55,052 bases of DNA, from the NCBI GenBank assembly GCA_947444925.1, contig CANFBW010000018.1, positions 1 through 55,052 of the forward strand, read 5' to 3'. Numbering within the stretch: the first letter of the stretch is position 1; each line of letters begins with the position of its first letter. The notes below the pieces were generated by a model. It made no database searches and was not told the DNA's origin. It worked only from the letters and a program-made list of their open reading frames with translations. The position numbers and the translations under genes are program-made. This document shows positions 18,766-27,668 of this stretch, piece by piece. The stretch comes from Flavobacteriales bacterium. Lineage in GTDB: Bacteria; Bacteroidota; Bacteroidia; Flavobacteriales_C; GCA-002722245.

Positions 18766-20142
18766 ATGCGTAGCACAAAAATCCTCCATATAACAATTGC
18801 TTCTGCGAACCTTTTTTTCTTGTTACTGTTTATAAGTGCAAGTTTCAGCAACAGACTTTCCATTGACGATTTTCACTTTCTGCACAACATTCGCCAAAAC
18901 AACATTTTCAATGCGACCCATATCGAATATCAAAAATGGAGCACCCGATACAGCTCTGTACTATTAAATCATAGTGTACAATTGCTGCAAACGAAATGGA
19001 AATACACTTTGTTTTGTTTCAACATCATGGGATTGCTTGTATTTATAGTGGCACTGCAAATGCTACTAAAAAACATTTTGATGCTACTGCACTGCAAACA
19101 CTGGTCGTTTTTAGCGCGATTCAATACCGCGCTGTTTGCAGTAAGCGCTCTGTTTCTGACTACCATCAAGATTGACGAAACGTGGTTTTGGCTATGTGCT
19201 TCCTGTACATATTTGTGGAGCATTGTTTTTTTAGCACTGGGCGCGGCTTGGATAACGCACTTCAACCTGAGTAAAAAAATGGGGGCGATCGGCGCAATAT
19301 CGCTCATCTACGTAGGTGGTGCGTGCGAACCTCTAGCGGTGGTAACAATAGTTGTTTTAAGCGCCTTGCTTGTGTTCGAATTTTTCAGACAAAAACCTGC
19401 AAATATGCTGTTGCGACAACGACTGGCGACTGCCATTGCACTCTGCTTATGTGCATTTATTCTGCTTTACATAGGACCTGGCAACAAAGTACGCGAGCAG
19501 TTTTTTCTAAAGACAAGTCTCTATCACTCTTTTATTTTGAACTTCCAAATGACAGACATTGTCATTGAACAATTTTTCAAAAATAAAATCCCTTTGATCA
19601 TCGCTTTTTCTGCACCTATGATGTATGCCGGCGCCTGCAACAAAAGCAATAAGACCGATGACTATTGGGTGCTTAAAATCTTACTTATTTTCACATTGTG
19701 CTACTGCGCAATTTTTTTGCACCAGTGGACGATGACTTACAAAACACAAAATGTTGGTGCCTTTCGCGCTTTGTTCGCGCTGAGTGCGTATACTATAGTG
19801 GCATGCTCATTAATTTTTTACCTCATCGGAAAAAACTTTGAAATACACCGTCCAGCCCTATTTTTCGCGACTTTTTGCTGCGTTCTTATTGCAAGCGGAT
19901 TTTTGGCGCAGCGCTATTTCAATGAAAAAAAAGCATTGCAAAACTACGCAAGTGCATACGACAGTAGAATGAATTTTCTACTGCAGCATAAAAATGACAG
20001 CAGCGCCCTTGTCGTCGAAGCTCTTCCTCCAAGCTCTATGCTGTACTCCGCAGAAATCCGCACAGATTCCACCCATTTTTCAAACCTTCATTTGCGCATG
20101 GGACTTCAATTAAAGTGCAGCAGTTTGATACGAAAACAATGA
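18766..20142 (+). CDS. Polytopic membrane protein, possibly DUF6056/GT-C glycosyltransferase-like
   Basis: A 458-residue integral membrane protein with about 10-12 hydrophobic segments. The first periplasmic loop after TM1 contains LSIDDFHFLHNIRQNN and KWSTRYSSVL. An acidic pair in that loop plus a W-x-x-R-Y motif is the layout of DUF6056 and other GT-C-fold lipid-sugar glycosyltransferases, where the acidic residues bind metal and donor. The substrate is unknown. The C-terminal 80 residues are soluble. It follows directly on a terminator-like hairpin and is 50 bp before the MFS gene. Confidence 0.6.
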   Translation: MRSTKILHITIASANLFFLLLFISASFSNRLSIDDFHFLHNIRQNNIFNATHIEYQKWSTRYSSVLLNHSVQLLQTKWKYTLFCFNIMGLLVFIVALQMLLKNILMLLHCKHWSFLARFNTALFAVSALFLTTIKIDETWFWLCASCTYLWSIVFLALGAAWITHFNLSKKMGAIGAISLIYVGGACEPLAVVTIVVLSALLVFEFFRQKPANMLLRQRLATAIALCLCAFILLYIGPGNKVREQFFLKTSLYHSFILNFQMTDIVIEQFFKNKIPLIIAFSAPMMYAGACNKSNKTDDYWVLKILLIFTLCYCAIFLHQWTMTYKTQNVGAFRALFALSAYTIVACSLIFYLIGKNFEIHRPALFFATFCCVLIASGFLAQRYFNEKKALQNYASAYDSRMNFLLQHKNDSSALVVEALPPSSMLYSAEIRTDSTHFSNLHLRMGLQLKCSSLIRKQ

Positions 20143-20173
20143 CGCAGCTTGGCCCTTTTGCCCTTTGAGCAAT

Positions 20174-20181
20174 TACTTTTA
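20174..20181 (+). promoter_or_regulatory. Possible -7 element for the MFS-lhgO operon
   Basis: TACTTTTA is one base off TAnnTTTG, with a TTGG about 22 bp upstream (from 20149). It lies 12 bp before the ATG at 20193, which would give a nearly leaderless transcript, so the call is weak. Confidence 0.25.
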
Positions 20182-20192
20182 TCTTTCCACTT

Positions 20193-21464
20193 ATGAAATT
20201 AACAAAAGCGCAAAAAGGATGGATACTCTTCGATTGCGGAAATTCAGCGTACTACCTCATCATCAACACCGCCATTTTTCCTATTCTTTTTGAAAACGTA
20301 GTGCACAACGGCACCACCGTATTTGGCAGTTCCATCAGAAGCAGCGAAGCACTATTTCAACTTACGATCTCCCTCTCCTACGCATTCATAGTTCTGCTGT
20401 CCCCCATTTTGAGTGGCATCGCAGATTACAGCAACAACAAAAAGTTTTTCATGCGTATGTTCACTACCATTGGTGCCATTGCTTGTTTCTCTCTTTACTT
20501 TTTCGACGCACAACATATTGAACTTGGGTTATTTGGCGCCGCTTTGGCGATGATAGGTTTCTCAGGATCATTGGTTTTTTACAATGCTTATCTACCCGAA
20601 ATCGCCACCCGCGAAGAACAAGATAAAATATCTGCGCTGGGCTTCTCAGCCGGATACGCGGGCAGCACCTTACTGCTCATAGCAATTATTGCAGTTGCAG
20701 CGCTATGTGAAGAACACGAACTACAGGTTTACGCTTTTGGATTTATTGCAGTTGGATTATGGTGGCTCGGCTTTGCGCAATACACCTTTCGCCATTTACC
20801 AAAAGACGAAGTGCTAAAGGTTTCGCTAACAAAAGCCCTGGGACACGGCATTGACGAACTCAAAAAAGTATGGGAACAAATCAAGAAAAATTCAGTGCTC
20901 AAAAAATTCATTGCCACTTATTTTTTCATAAGCATGGGTGTGCAAACGCTGATTCTAATTGCGCCACTGTTCGCCCTGCACAACTTAAAACTAAAAACAG
21001 CTGACCTCATCGTAATCATTCTGCTCATGCAAGCCATGGGGATTATAGGCGCTTGGGGCACAGCCAGACTATCGGCCAGCAAAGGAAATTTCAATGCCTT
21101 GTTTTTTCCGCTGATTATTTTCAGTGTGATTTGTTTTGCCGTACTTTTCATTCGCGATGCCAATTCATTTTACGTTCTTGGCGCATTAATGGGCTTGTCG
21201 ATGGGAGGTGTTCAAGCCCTAGCCCGATCGACCTACTCTAAACTTTTGCCCGAAACGCATGACCACGCTTCTTTCTTTAGTTTTTACGACATCGCCGAAA
21301 AAGTCGCCATTACGCTGGGCACATTGCTTACAGGCTTCATTGCCTATGCAACAAATGGAGCATCACAATATGGAATTGTGTCGCTTTCTTTGCTATTTTT
21401 GACAGCAGTTATTTTATTGAAATTTACGCAAATCGAAGCTCAAAAAAATGGAAGACCAATTTGA
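20193..21464 (+). CDS. MFS transporter, UMF1 (Atg22-like) family
   Basis: A 423-residue transporter with about 12 hydrophobic segments. The start KAQKGWILFDCGNSAYYLII is the hallmark of UMF1/Atg22-like major facilitator proteins, in which the W-x-x-x-D-x-x-N(S) motif opens TM1. Other MFS elements include GGVQALARSTYSKLLPE between TM10 and TM11. Yeast Atg22 exports amino acids from the vacuole; bacterial members are uncharacterised, so the substrate is unknown. The gene overlaps lhgO by 17 bp, so the two are translationally coupled. Confidence 0.88.
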   Translation: MKLTKAQKGWILFDCGNSAYYLIINTAIFPILFENVVHNGTTVFGSSIRSSEALFQLTISLSYAFIVLLSPILSGIADYSNNKKFFMRMFTTIGAIACFSLYFFDAQHIELGLFGAALAMIGFSGSLVFYNAYLPEIATREEQDKISALGFSAGYAGSTLLLIAIIAVAALCEEHELQVYAFGFIAVGLWWLGFAQYTFRHLPKDEVLKVSLTKALGHGIDELKKVWEQIKKNSVLKKFIATYFFISMGVQTLILIAPLFALHNLKLKTADLIVIILLMQAMGIIGAWGTARLSASKGNFNALFFPLIIFSVICFAVLFIRDANSFYVLGALMGLSMGGVQALARSTYSKLLPETHDHASFFSFYDIAEKVAITLGTLLTGFIAYATNGASQYGIVSLSLLFLTAVILLKFTQIEAQKNGRPI

Positions 21465-22665
21465 TATCATAATTGTTGGTGGAGGAATCGTGGGACTCGC
21501 TACTGCTTACCAATTCGCAAAAACATATCCCAACAAGACTATTGCCCTCATTGAAAAAGAAGACCACTTGGGAGGACATCAAACAGGCCACAATTCAGGC
21601 GTTTTGCATTCGGGCCTTTATTACAAACCGGGATCAAAAAAAGCAATTTTGTGTTTGGAAGGAAAAGAAGAGATGGTGGCTTTTGCAAAAGAACACAACA
21701 TTCCACACGACATTTGCGGTAAAATAATTGTCGCCACGGAAGCCAAAGAACTTGCCAATCTGGAAAAGATATATGCAAATGGGGTCGCCAATGCCACTCC
21801 CGGTATTGAAAAAATTGACGCGAAGCGCATCAAAGAAATTGAACCTTTTTGCGAAGGCATCGCCGGTATTTGGGTACCCAGCTCAGGCATCATCAACTAC
21901 CGCGCTGTTTCTGACAAATTGGGCGAGTTGATACTACAACAAAATCCAAAAAACAAGATTTTTCTTTCTGAAGAATGTAAAAAAATCACACAACAAGAAA
22001 GCATTTCAACGATCACTACCAATAAAAAAACACTACAAGCGAAAATAGTAGTGGCTTGCGCTGGACTCCATTGCGACCGTATTGCAACAAAAGACAACTT
22101 GAAAATAAATATGAAAATCGTGCCCTTCCGCGGCGACTACTACGAACTCAGCGACAAAGGGAAAAACAAGGTGCGCAATTTAATTTATCCTGTGCCTGAT
22201 CCTGATTTTCCCTTTCTCGGCGTGCACTTCACTCGCATGATTGACGGAAGTATTGAATGCGGTCCAAATGCTGTGTTCTCTTTCAAAAGAGAAGGATACA
22301 GCCGCACCGCATTTAGCTTGCGCGATGCATTTGAATCACTGACATATAAAGGATTGTGGATCTTGTTTTCCCGACATTGGAAACAAGGTATTGAAGAATA
22401 CAAGCGTGCCTTTTCAAAACGTTTGTTTTTAAAATCGTTGCAAAAATTAGTTCCATCGCTTGAATTGAACGATATTCAGCCTGCGCGCGCCGGAGTGCGT
22501 GCACAGGCTCTAGACAACAAAGGCGACATGATCATTGATTTTCGAATTGAATTTAATAAAAACCATGTTCATGTATTGAACGCGCCATCACCAGCGGCTA
22601 CCGCGTCACTGTCAATTGGTCGATACATTGTTGCCGAAATACAAAAGAAGAAACTCATTGAATAA
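21448..22665 (+). CDS. lhgO: L-2-hydroxyglutarate oxidase/dehydrogenase
   Basis: FAD-dependent enzyme of the DAO superfamily that oxidises L-2-hydroxyglutarate to 2-oxoglutarate, feeding electrons to oxygen or quinone. The 405 residues match the family. The dinucleotide-binding motif GGGIVG is at residues 11-16, followed by GHQTGHNSGVLHSGLYYKPGS. That segment, with VPFRGDYYEL and IQPARAGVRAQA near the C-terminus, is characteristic of LhgO/YgaF. It sits between a UMF1 transporter (17-bp overlap) and the GldN-like lipoprotein (2-bp gap). Confidence 0.94.
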   Translation: MEDQFDIIIVGGGIVGLATAYQFAKTYPNKTIALIEKEDHLGGHQTGHNSGVLHSGLYYKPGSKKAILCLEGKEEMVAFAKEHNIPHDICGKIIVATEAKELANLEKIYANGVANATPGIEKIDAKRIKEIEPFCEGIAGIWVPSSGIINYRAVSDKLGELILQQNPKNKIFLSEECKKITQQESISTITTNKKTLQAKIVVACAGLHCDRIATKDNLKINMKIVPFRGDYYELSDKGKNKVRNLIYPVPDPDFPFLGVHFTRMIDGSIECGPNAVFSFKREGYSRTAFSLRDAFESLTYKGLWILFSRHWKQGIEEYKRAFSKRLFLKSLQKLVPSLELNDIQPARAGVRAQALDNKGDMIIDFRIEFNKNHVHVLNAPSPAATASLSIGRYIVAEIQKKKLIE

Positions 22666-22667
22666 CC

Positions 22668-23222
22668 ATGACTACAAAACTGTTTTTATTTTCTGCGCTT
22701 GCCTTCCTTGTAGGATGCACTTCTTCGCCCGAGCAGCATGGCGATGTGGTCACTAAGGAAATTAACTACAACGCGTTTATTGGCGATCCTTTGGCAGAAG
22801 AAAGCACCTTTGAAATCGAAGCATTATCCGCCGACAACAGAAAAGAAATTTTAGAGCAATGGATAGGCGGCGTTTTCGAAGGAAAAATAAAAGCATACCT
22901 GCCTGTTCCAAAAGGAGAACGCCTACTAACAGCGCAAGAGATTGCCGACATACAATCAAAAAACGATACAGTATTTGAAGAAATTCCTGATCACCCAGGA
23001 GAAACAAAAGCAATTCCAATTGTACACAAATTCAACTACGATGGTGTGACACATGTGAAATTTAAAGAAGCTTGGTACTACGACGAAAGCACCAACCATT
23101 TTAGCAAGGAAGTCATTGCTGTTTGCCCACTTGTTAAAACCTTTGACGAAAGCGGAGAAGTGCGCGGACTCACTGCTTTATTTTGGATTTATTTCGACAA
23201 ACATTTACCTGAAGAAAAATAA
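22668..23222 (+). CDS. GldN/PorN-like lipoprotein
   Basis: A 184-residue putative lipoprotein: MTTKLFLFSALAFLVGC is a signal peptide with lipobox LVGC and Cys17. The C-terminal half resembles GldN/PorN, the periplasmic ring component of the type IX secretion system. VKFKEAWYYDESTNHF corresponds to the family's I-x-x-K-E-D-W-x-F-D region. It is followed by an IAVCPL analogue of the I-x-G-I-A-P motif and by a LFWIYFD segment equivalent to LFWIYYPE. It is shorter than GldN (about 300 residues) and, unlike true GldN, appears lipid-anchored and lies outside a gldKLMN cluster. The similarity was judged by eye. The M16 peptidase ATG begins 2 bp after its stop codon. Confidence 0.6.
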   Translation: MTTKLFLFSALAFLVGCTSSPEQHGDVVTKEINYNAFIGDPLAEESTFEIEALSADNRKEILEQWIGGVFEGKIKAYLPVPKGERLLTAQEIADIQSKNDTVFEEIPDHPGETKAIPIVHKFNYDGVTHVKFKEAWYYDESTNHFSKEVIAVCPLVKTFDESGEVRGLTALFWIYFDKHLPEEK

Positions 23223-23223
23223 G

Positions 23224-24459
23224 ATGCCTAAAGAATTTGAGATTTTTCAACTGTCTAACGGAATTCGAGTAATCCATCAAGAATATCCTTATAGTAACGT
23301 GGCACATTTGGGCATCATCGCCAATGCAGGTTCCAGAGATGAAACTGCTTACGAGCATGGATTGGCGCACTTTATAGAACATGTGATTTTCAAAGGAACG
23401 AGCACTAAAAAAGCCTTTCACATTTTAAATCAAATTGATTCAGTGGGTGGTGAACTCAATGCATACACCACCAAAGAAGACACCTGTGTTTTCGCTTCTT
23501 TCTTGCAAAAACATTTAGACAGTTCTATCGATTTACTCGCTGATATTTTTTTCAACTCGACCTTTCCCTTGAAAGAATTAGAGAAAGAAAAAATTGTAAT
23601 TGTCGACGAAATACACTCTTATCAGGACAGTCCACCCGATTTGATTTTAGACGAATTTGAATTGCTTCTTTTCCCAAAACACGCGCTGGGAAGAGATATT
23701 TTGGGCACCAAAAAATCACTTCAAAAATTCACAAAAAAAGACATTCAAACCTTTATCAAAAAACATTACACACAAAACAATGTTGTCATCAGCAGCATTG
23801 GAAATATTTCAGCTTCCGAACTTCAAAAAAAATTAGAAATACATGTTGGGAAATATGTTTTAGCCGACACGATAGAAAAAAAGATTCCGGCTATTCACGC
23901 AGTAAATTCACACAAAATAGCCAAACCCGAAACCAATCAGAGTCATTACATATTAGGCAATGCCGCTTATTCGCTGCAAGACAAGCGAAAAACCGCAATG
24001 ACTTTGCTGACCAATCTTTTAGGTGGTCCAGCGATGAACTCCAGACTTAACCTAGAGATTCGGGAGAAGCATGGACTTACCTATAACATAGAAGCCAATT
24101 ACAACCAATACAGTGACACAGGAATTTTTAATATTTATTTCGGAACCGATAAAAAAAACCTCAACAAAACCATTGAACTTGTTCAAAAGGAATTGAAAAA
24201 ATGCCGAGATAAAAAACTTACTGAATCTCAACTCAGTTCGGCAAAAGAACAAATCCTTGGTCAAATAACATTGGCGAATGAAAACCGCACCGGACTCATG
24301 CTTGCTTACGGTAAAAGTCTTGTAACCTACGGCAAAGTAGATTCCGTAAAACAGATTTACAATAAAATTGAAAAAATAACTGCCGCGGAGATACGTGAAA
24401 TTTCCAACGAAATATTTGATGTCAACACGATGAGCAGCGTGACCTACATTAACAGATAA
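23224..24459 (+). CDS. M16 family zinc metallopeptidase
   Basis: A 411-residue peptidase of the insulinase/processing-peptidase (M16B) type. The inverted zinc motif HFIEH is at residues 49-53, and the third ligand is expected near Glu129 in VIVDEIHSYQD. The C-terminal half has GGPAMNSRLNLEIREKHGLTY, the substrate-cleft motif. No signal peptide is visible, so it is probably cytoplasmic. I start at 23224 (MPKEFEIFQLSNGIRV); the longer frame from 23116 lies inside the GldN-like gene and is not conserved-looking. It ends the four-gene plus-strand unit and is followed by a two-way terminator. Confidence 0.93.
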   Translation: MPKEFEIFQLSNGIRVIHQEYPYSNVAHLGIIANAGSRDETAYEHGLAHFIEHVIFKGTSTKKAFHILNQIDSVGGELNAYTTKEDTCVFASFLQKHLDSSIDLLADIFFNSTFPLKELEKEKIVIVDEIHSYQDSPPDLILDEFELLLFPKHALGRDILGTKKSLQKFTKKDIQTFIKKHYTQNNVVISSIGNISASELQKKLEIHVGKYVLADTIEKKIPAIHAVNSHKIAKPETNQSHYILGNAAYSLQDKRKTAMTLLTNLLGGPAMNSRLNLEIREKHGLTYNIEANYNQYSDTGIFNIYFGTDKKNLNKTIELVQKELKKCRDKKLTESQLSSAKEQILGQITLANENRTGLMLAYGKSLVTYGKVDSVKQIYNKIEKITAAEIREISNEIFDVNTMSSVTYINR

Positions 24460-24583
24460 GATTTGAGCACAATAGCCTATTTCGCTTATTCATCAGGAAA
24501 TACCGCTCACACTTACAAACCTTAGCGTTACGCACAAGATAACGACAATGCTCGTTTCAGCCTTCAAAACACAAAATATGTTC

Positions 24584-24620
24584 AAAAAAAAAGTCTCCCA
24601 ATTACTCGGGAGACTTTTTT
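24584..24620. terminator. Bidirectional terminator between the M16 gene and metK
   Basis: AAGTCTCCC (24591-24599) pairs with GGGAGACTT (24608-24616), and flanking A and T runs extend the stem and give a T tail on both strands. It lies between two convergent genes and serves both. Confidence 0.88.
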
Positions 24621-24637
24621 ATTTTACTTCGGTGAAA

Positions 24638-25903
24638 TTATTTTTTCAAGCCGAATTCCTTTTTGATTTTATCAACATACTCAAGTTTTTCCCAACCAAA
24701 GAAAGTAACTTTCTTTTTGGTTTTTTTACCGTTGTACAACAACTCCACTTCTTTTTCATAAGAATCTCTCCCCATGTGACCGTAAGCAGCAGTTTCGCCG
24801 AAGATAGGATATCTCAATCCAAATCTTTCGATAATAGCCGCTGGTCTCATGTCGAATAATTTCGCGATTTTCACAGCGATTTCACCGTCACTCAATTTCA
24901 CTTTTGAAGTACCGTAAGTGTTCACGTACAAACCAACTGGCTTAGCAACACCGATAGCGTACGCCACCTGAACCAACACTTCGCTAGCCAAACCTGCGGC
25001 AACTAAGTTTTTAGCGATGTGACGTGTAGCGTAAGCTGCTGAACGGTCTACTTTAGAAGAATCTTTTCCAGAGAAAGCACCACCACCGTGAGCACCTTTT
25101 CCTCCGTAAGTATCAACAATAATTTTTCTACCCGTTAAACCAGTATCACCGTGAGGACCTCCAATTACGAATTTTCCTGTTGGGTTGATATGGTAGATGA
25201 TGTCTTTGCCGAATAATTTTTTGTTGGCTGCTGACAATTTAGAAAGTACTCTTGGAATCAAAATCGCTTTCATATCCGTTGCAATTTTCTTCAACATTTT
25301 GTCTTCTTTGTCGAAGTCGTCATGCTGCGTAGAAACAACGATAGTGTCTACTCTCAAAGGCTTGTTGTTGCTGTCGTACTCAATAGTAACTTGAGATTTA
25401 GCATCGGGACGAAGGTATTTCATTTGTTTGCCTTCCTTGCGGATAGCAGCCAATTCAACCAACAACTTGTGAGAAATATCTAACGCCAATGGCATGTAGT
25501 TCGCCGATTCGCTGGTAGCGTAACCGAACATCATACCTTGGTCACCAGCACCTTGCTCAGCGTGTAAACCTGCGTTTACATCAACTCCTTGTGCGATGTC
25601 TGGAGATTGCCCGTGAATTGCAGAAATGATACCGCAAGAATCCGCATCAAACATATATTCAGCTTTATTGTAACCGATTTTACGGATTACATTACGCGCC
25701 ACTTCTTGCTGATCGAAATGACCATTGCAAGTTACTTCACCAGCCAATACAGTTAAACCTGTAGTTACTAAAGTTTCACAAGCGATTCTAGAAGCAGGAT
25801 CTCTTCTTAAATATTCGTCCACCAAAGCGTCAGAGATTTGGTCGGCAACTTTATCCGGATGCCCTTCGGAAACTGATTCTGAAGTAAATAAGTAATTGGC
25901 CAT
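24638..25903 (-). CDS. metK: S-adenosylmethionine synthetase
   Basis: Makes SAM from ATP and methionine. 421 residues. [20 protein letters not shown] at the N-terminus carries the ATP-binding His (GHPDK). [12 protein letters not shown] is the catalytic loop with the conserved hexapeptide, and [19 protein letters not shown] is the P-loop-like motif. Compared with E. coli MetK there are Bacteroidota-type insertions ([12 protein letters not shown] region). No SAM riboswitch fits in the 68 bp before the start. It converges on the M16 gene and follows gldA on the same strand. Confidence 0.98.
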   Translation of the reverse strand: MANYLFTSESVSEGHPDKVADQISDALVDEYLRRDPASRIACETLVTTGLTVLAGEVTCNGHFDQQEVARNVIRKIGYNKAEYMFDADSCGIISAIHGQSPDIAQGVDVNAGLHAEQGAGDQGMMFGYATSESANYMPLALDISHKLLVELAAIRKEGKQMKYLRPDAKSQVTIEYDSNNKPLRVDTIVVSTQHDDFDKEDKMLKKIATDMKAILIPRVLSKLSAANKKLFGKDIIYHINPTGKFVIGGPHGDTGLTGRKIIVDTYGGKGAHGGGAFSGKDSSKVDRSAAYATRHIAKNLVAAGLASEVLVQVAYAIGVAKPVGLYVNTYGTSKVKLSDGEIAVKIAKLFDMRPAAIIERFGLRYPIFGETAAYGHMGRDSYEKEVELLYNGKKTKKKVTFFGWEKLEYVDKIKKEFGLKK

Positions 25904-25971
25904 TTTTATTTTTTTTGAATGATTTTATGTATTGAGTTGCAAATAAACAAAGATTAAATTCCAATAAGAAA

Positions 25972-26682
25972 TTATTTCACTGCTTTTGTCAACTCTTGGA
26001 AAACTTTTTCGAGGGTCTCCCCTTTTTTTACCATGTCAGAAATAGAGTTATCAGCCACAATTTCGCCTTTATTGATGATGATTGCGCGTTCACAAATGGC
26101 CTCCACCTCCTGCATAATATGGGTAGAAAGCATTACTGTTTTGTTTTTACCAAGTTCTTTGATCAGGGCGCGAATTTCAGAAAGCTGATTGGGATCCAAG
26201 CCAGTCGTTGGCTCATCTAAAATTAGCACTTGGGGATCGTGTATGATGGCCTGCGCCAATCCCACGCGCTGACGGTAGCCTTTCGACAATTGTCCAATTT
26301 TTTTATTTTGCTCTACAGTGAGTCCCGTCATCTCCACCATTTCTGCCACACGTTTGTTTAAGTTTTGCAAGTGGTAAAAGCGCCCAACAAATTCAAGGTA
26401 TTCTTTCACGTACATGTCTAAATACAGCGGATTGTGCTCAGGAAGATAACCCACTTTTTTGCGCACCTCCATCGACTGCTCCATCACATCCAATCCGCAT
26501 ACTTTGATCGTACCTTCGGAAGGCGGCAAATAACAGCAAATAATTTTCATCAGCGTCGATTTCCCAGCACCATTCGGCCCGAGAAAACCAACAATTTCAC
26601 CTGACGATACGCTCAGTGACACTTTATTCAAAGCCTTTTGCTTTCCGTATTCTTTGGTGATATTTGAAACAACTATCGACAT
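25972..26682 (-). CDS. gldA: ABC transporter ATPase, GldA type
   Basis: A 236-residue nucleotide-binding protein. Walker A GPNGAGKST is at 35-43, the signature LSKGYRQ at 132-138, Walker B LILDEPTT at 153-160 and the switch His188 in LSTHIM. The sequence, including IVGFLGPNGAGKSTLMKI and VGYLPEHNPLYLDMYVKEYL, is what I associate with GldA, the ATPase of the gliding-linked GldAFG exporter in Flavobacterium. It lacks most of the C-terminal extension seen in the roughly 300-residue GldA proteins. No gldF/gldG is adjacent, so the membrane partner is elsewhere or unknown. Confidence 0.8.
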   Translation of the reverse strand: MSIVVSNITKEYGKQKALNKVSLSVSSGEIVGFLGPNGAGKSTLMKIICCYLPPSEGTIKVCGLDVMEQSMEVRKKVGYLPEHNPLYLDMYVKEYLEFVGRFYHLQNLNKRVAEMVEMTGLTVEQNKKIGQLSKGYRQRVGLAQAIIHDPQVLILDEPTTGLDPNQLSEIRALIKELGKNKTVMLSTHIMQEVEAICERAIIINKGEIVADNSISDMVKKGETLEKVFQELTKAVK

Positions 26683-26752
26683 GTTTTTTAGTTCAAAGTT
26701 TAATGTTCAATATTCAATCAGCTGTTGCTTAGCAAGACAGGCATTGAACGAT

Positions 26753-27631
26753 CTACAAGTATCCAAATCTTTTCAATTGTTTGTCGTCACTGCGCCATTC
26801 TTTTTGCACTTTAACGTGCATTTCAAGAAAAACTTTTTCTTGCAAAAACGACTCCAACTCGATGCGCGCAGCGGTTCCCACTTTTTTCAGCATGCTGCCT
26901 TGATGACCAATGATGATGGCCTTTTGCGTTTCGCGGGCAACATAAATAATGGCCGAAATGCGTGTTATCTTTTTGTCGCGCTTGAAAGCTTCAACCTCAA
27001 TTTCAACGCTATAAGGAATTTCCTTGTCGTAGTTCAATAATATTTTTTCACGAATGATTTCGCAGGCAAAAAATCTTTCGGGCTTGTCGGTAAGTTGGTC
27101 TTTATCAAAGTAAGCGGGTGATTCCGGAAGATGGCGCAAAATCCAATCCAGCACAAAAGCAGTGTTCAATCCTTCGAGCGCGCAAACCGGCAAAATGCTG
27201 ATACCCGGAATTTTCAAGGCCCATTTCTCTACCAAATTTTCAAGTAGCGTTTGGTCGATCAAGTCAATTTTATTGATGATCAATAACTTCGGAACATCAG
27301 AAGAAATGATCTTTTCCCACAACTTTTCATTTTCGGGTTCACTCTCCTGCACGTCGGTGATCAATAAAAAAACATCGGCGTCAGATACTGCTGAATTCAC
27401 GAAATTCATCATACCCTCCTGCATTTTGTACTTCGGATTCATGATGCCGGGCGTGTCGGAATAAACTATTTGAAAATCTTCACCGTTCACTATTCCCATG
27501 ATGCGGTGACGCGTGGTTTGCGCCTTTGACGTGATGATGGAGAGTCGCTCTCCCACCAATTGGTTCATCAATGTTGACTTACCAACGTTGGGACTCCCAA
27601 CAATATTTACAAATCCTGCTTTATGTGCCAT
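26753..27631 (-). CDS. era: Ribosome assembly GTPase Era
   Basis: Binds 16S rRNA during 30S maturation. 292 residues. G1 GSPNVGKST is at 12-20, DTPG at 59-62 and NKID after LLI, followed by the C-terminal type II KH domain (residues about 200-292) with EIPYSVEIEVEAFKRD and IIGHQGSMLKKVGTAARIELE (GxxG loop). It lies 37 bp downstream of ispE and is probably in one transcript with gldA and metK. Confidence 0.98.
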   Translation of the reverse strand: MAHKAGFVNIVGSPNVGKSTLMNQLVGERLSIITSKAQTTRHRIMGIVNGEDFQIVYSDTPGIMNPKYKMQEGMMNFVNSAVSDADVFLLITDVQESEPENEKLWEKIISSDVPKLLIINKIDLIDQTLLENLVEKWALKIPGISILPVCALEGLNTAFVLDWILRHLPESPAYFDKDQLTDKPERFFACEIIREKILLNYDKEIPYSVEIEVEAFKRDKKITRISAIIYVARETQKAIIIGHQGSMLKKVGTAARIELESFLQEKVFLEMHVKVQKEWRSDDKQLKRFGYL

Positions 27632-27668
27632 GCGGTAAAAATAAGAAAAATCTTCGTGGCCTTGACGC

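Noticed and set aside
23116-23223. Longer N-terminus for the M16 peptidase
   Set aside because: The 36 extra residues lie inside the GldN-like gene and do not look conserved; the usual M16 start is at 23224.
25904-25971. SAM riboswitch before metK
   Set aside because: Only 68 bp separate metK from gldA and no SAM-aptamer core was recognised.
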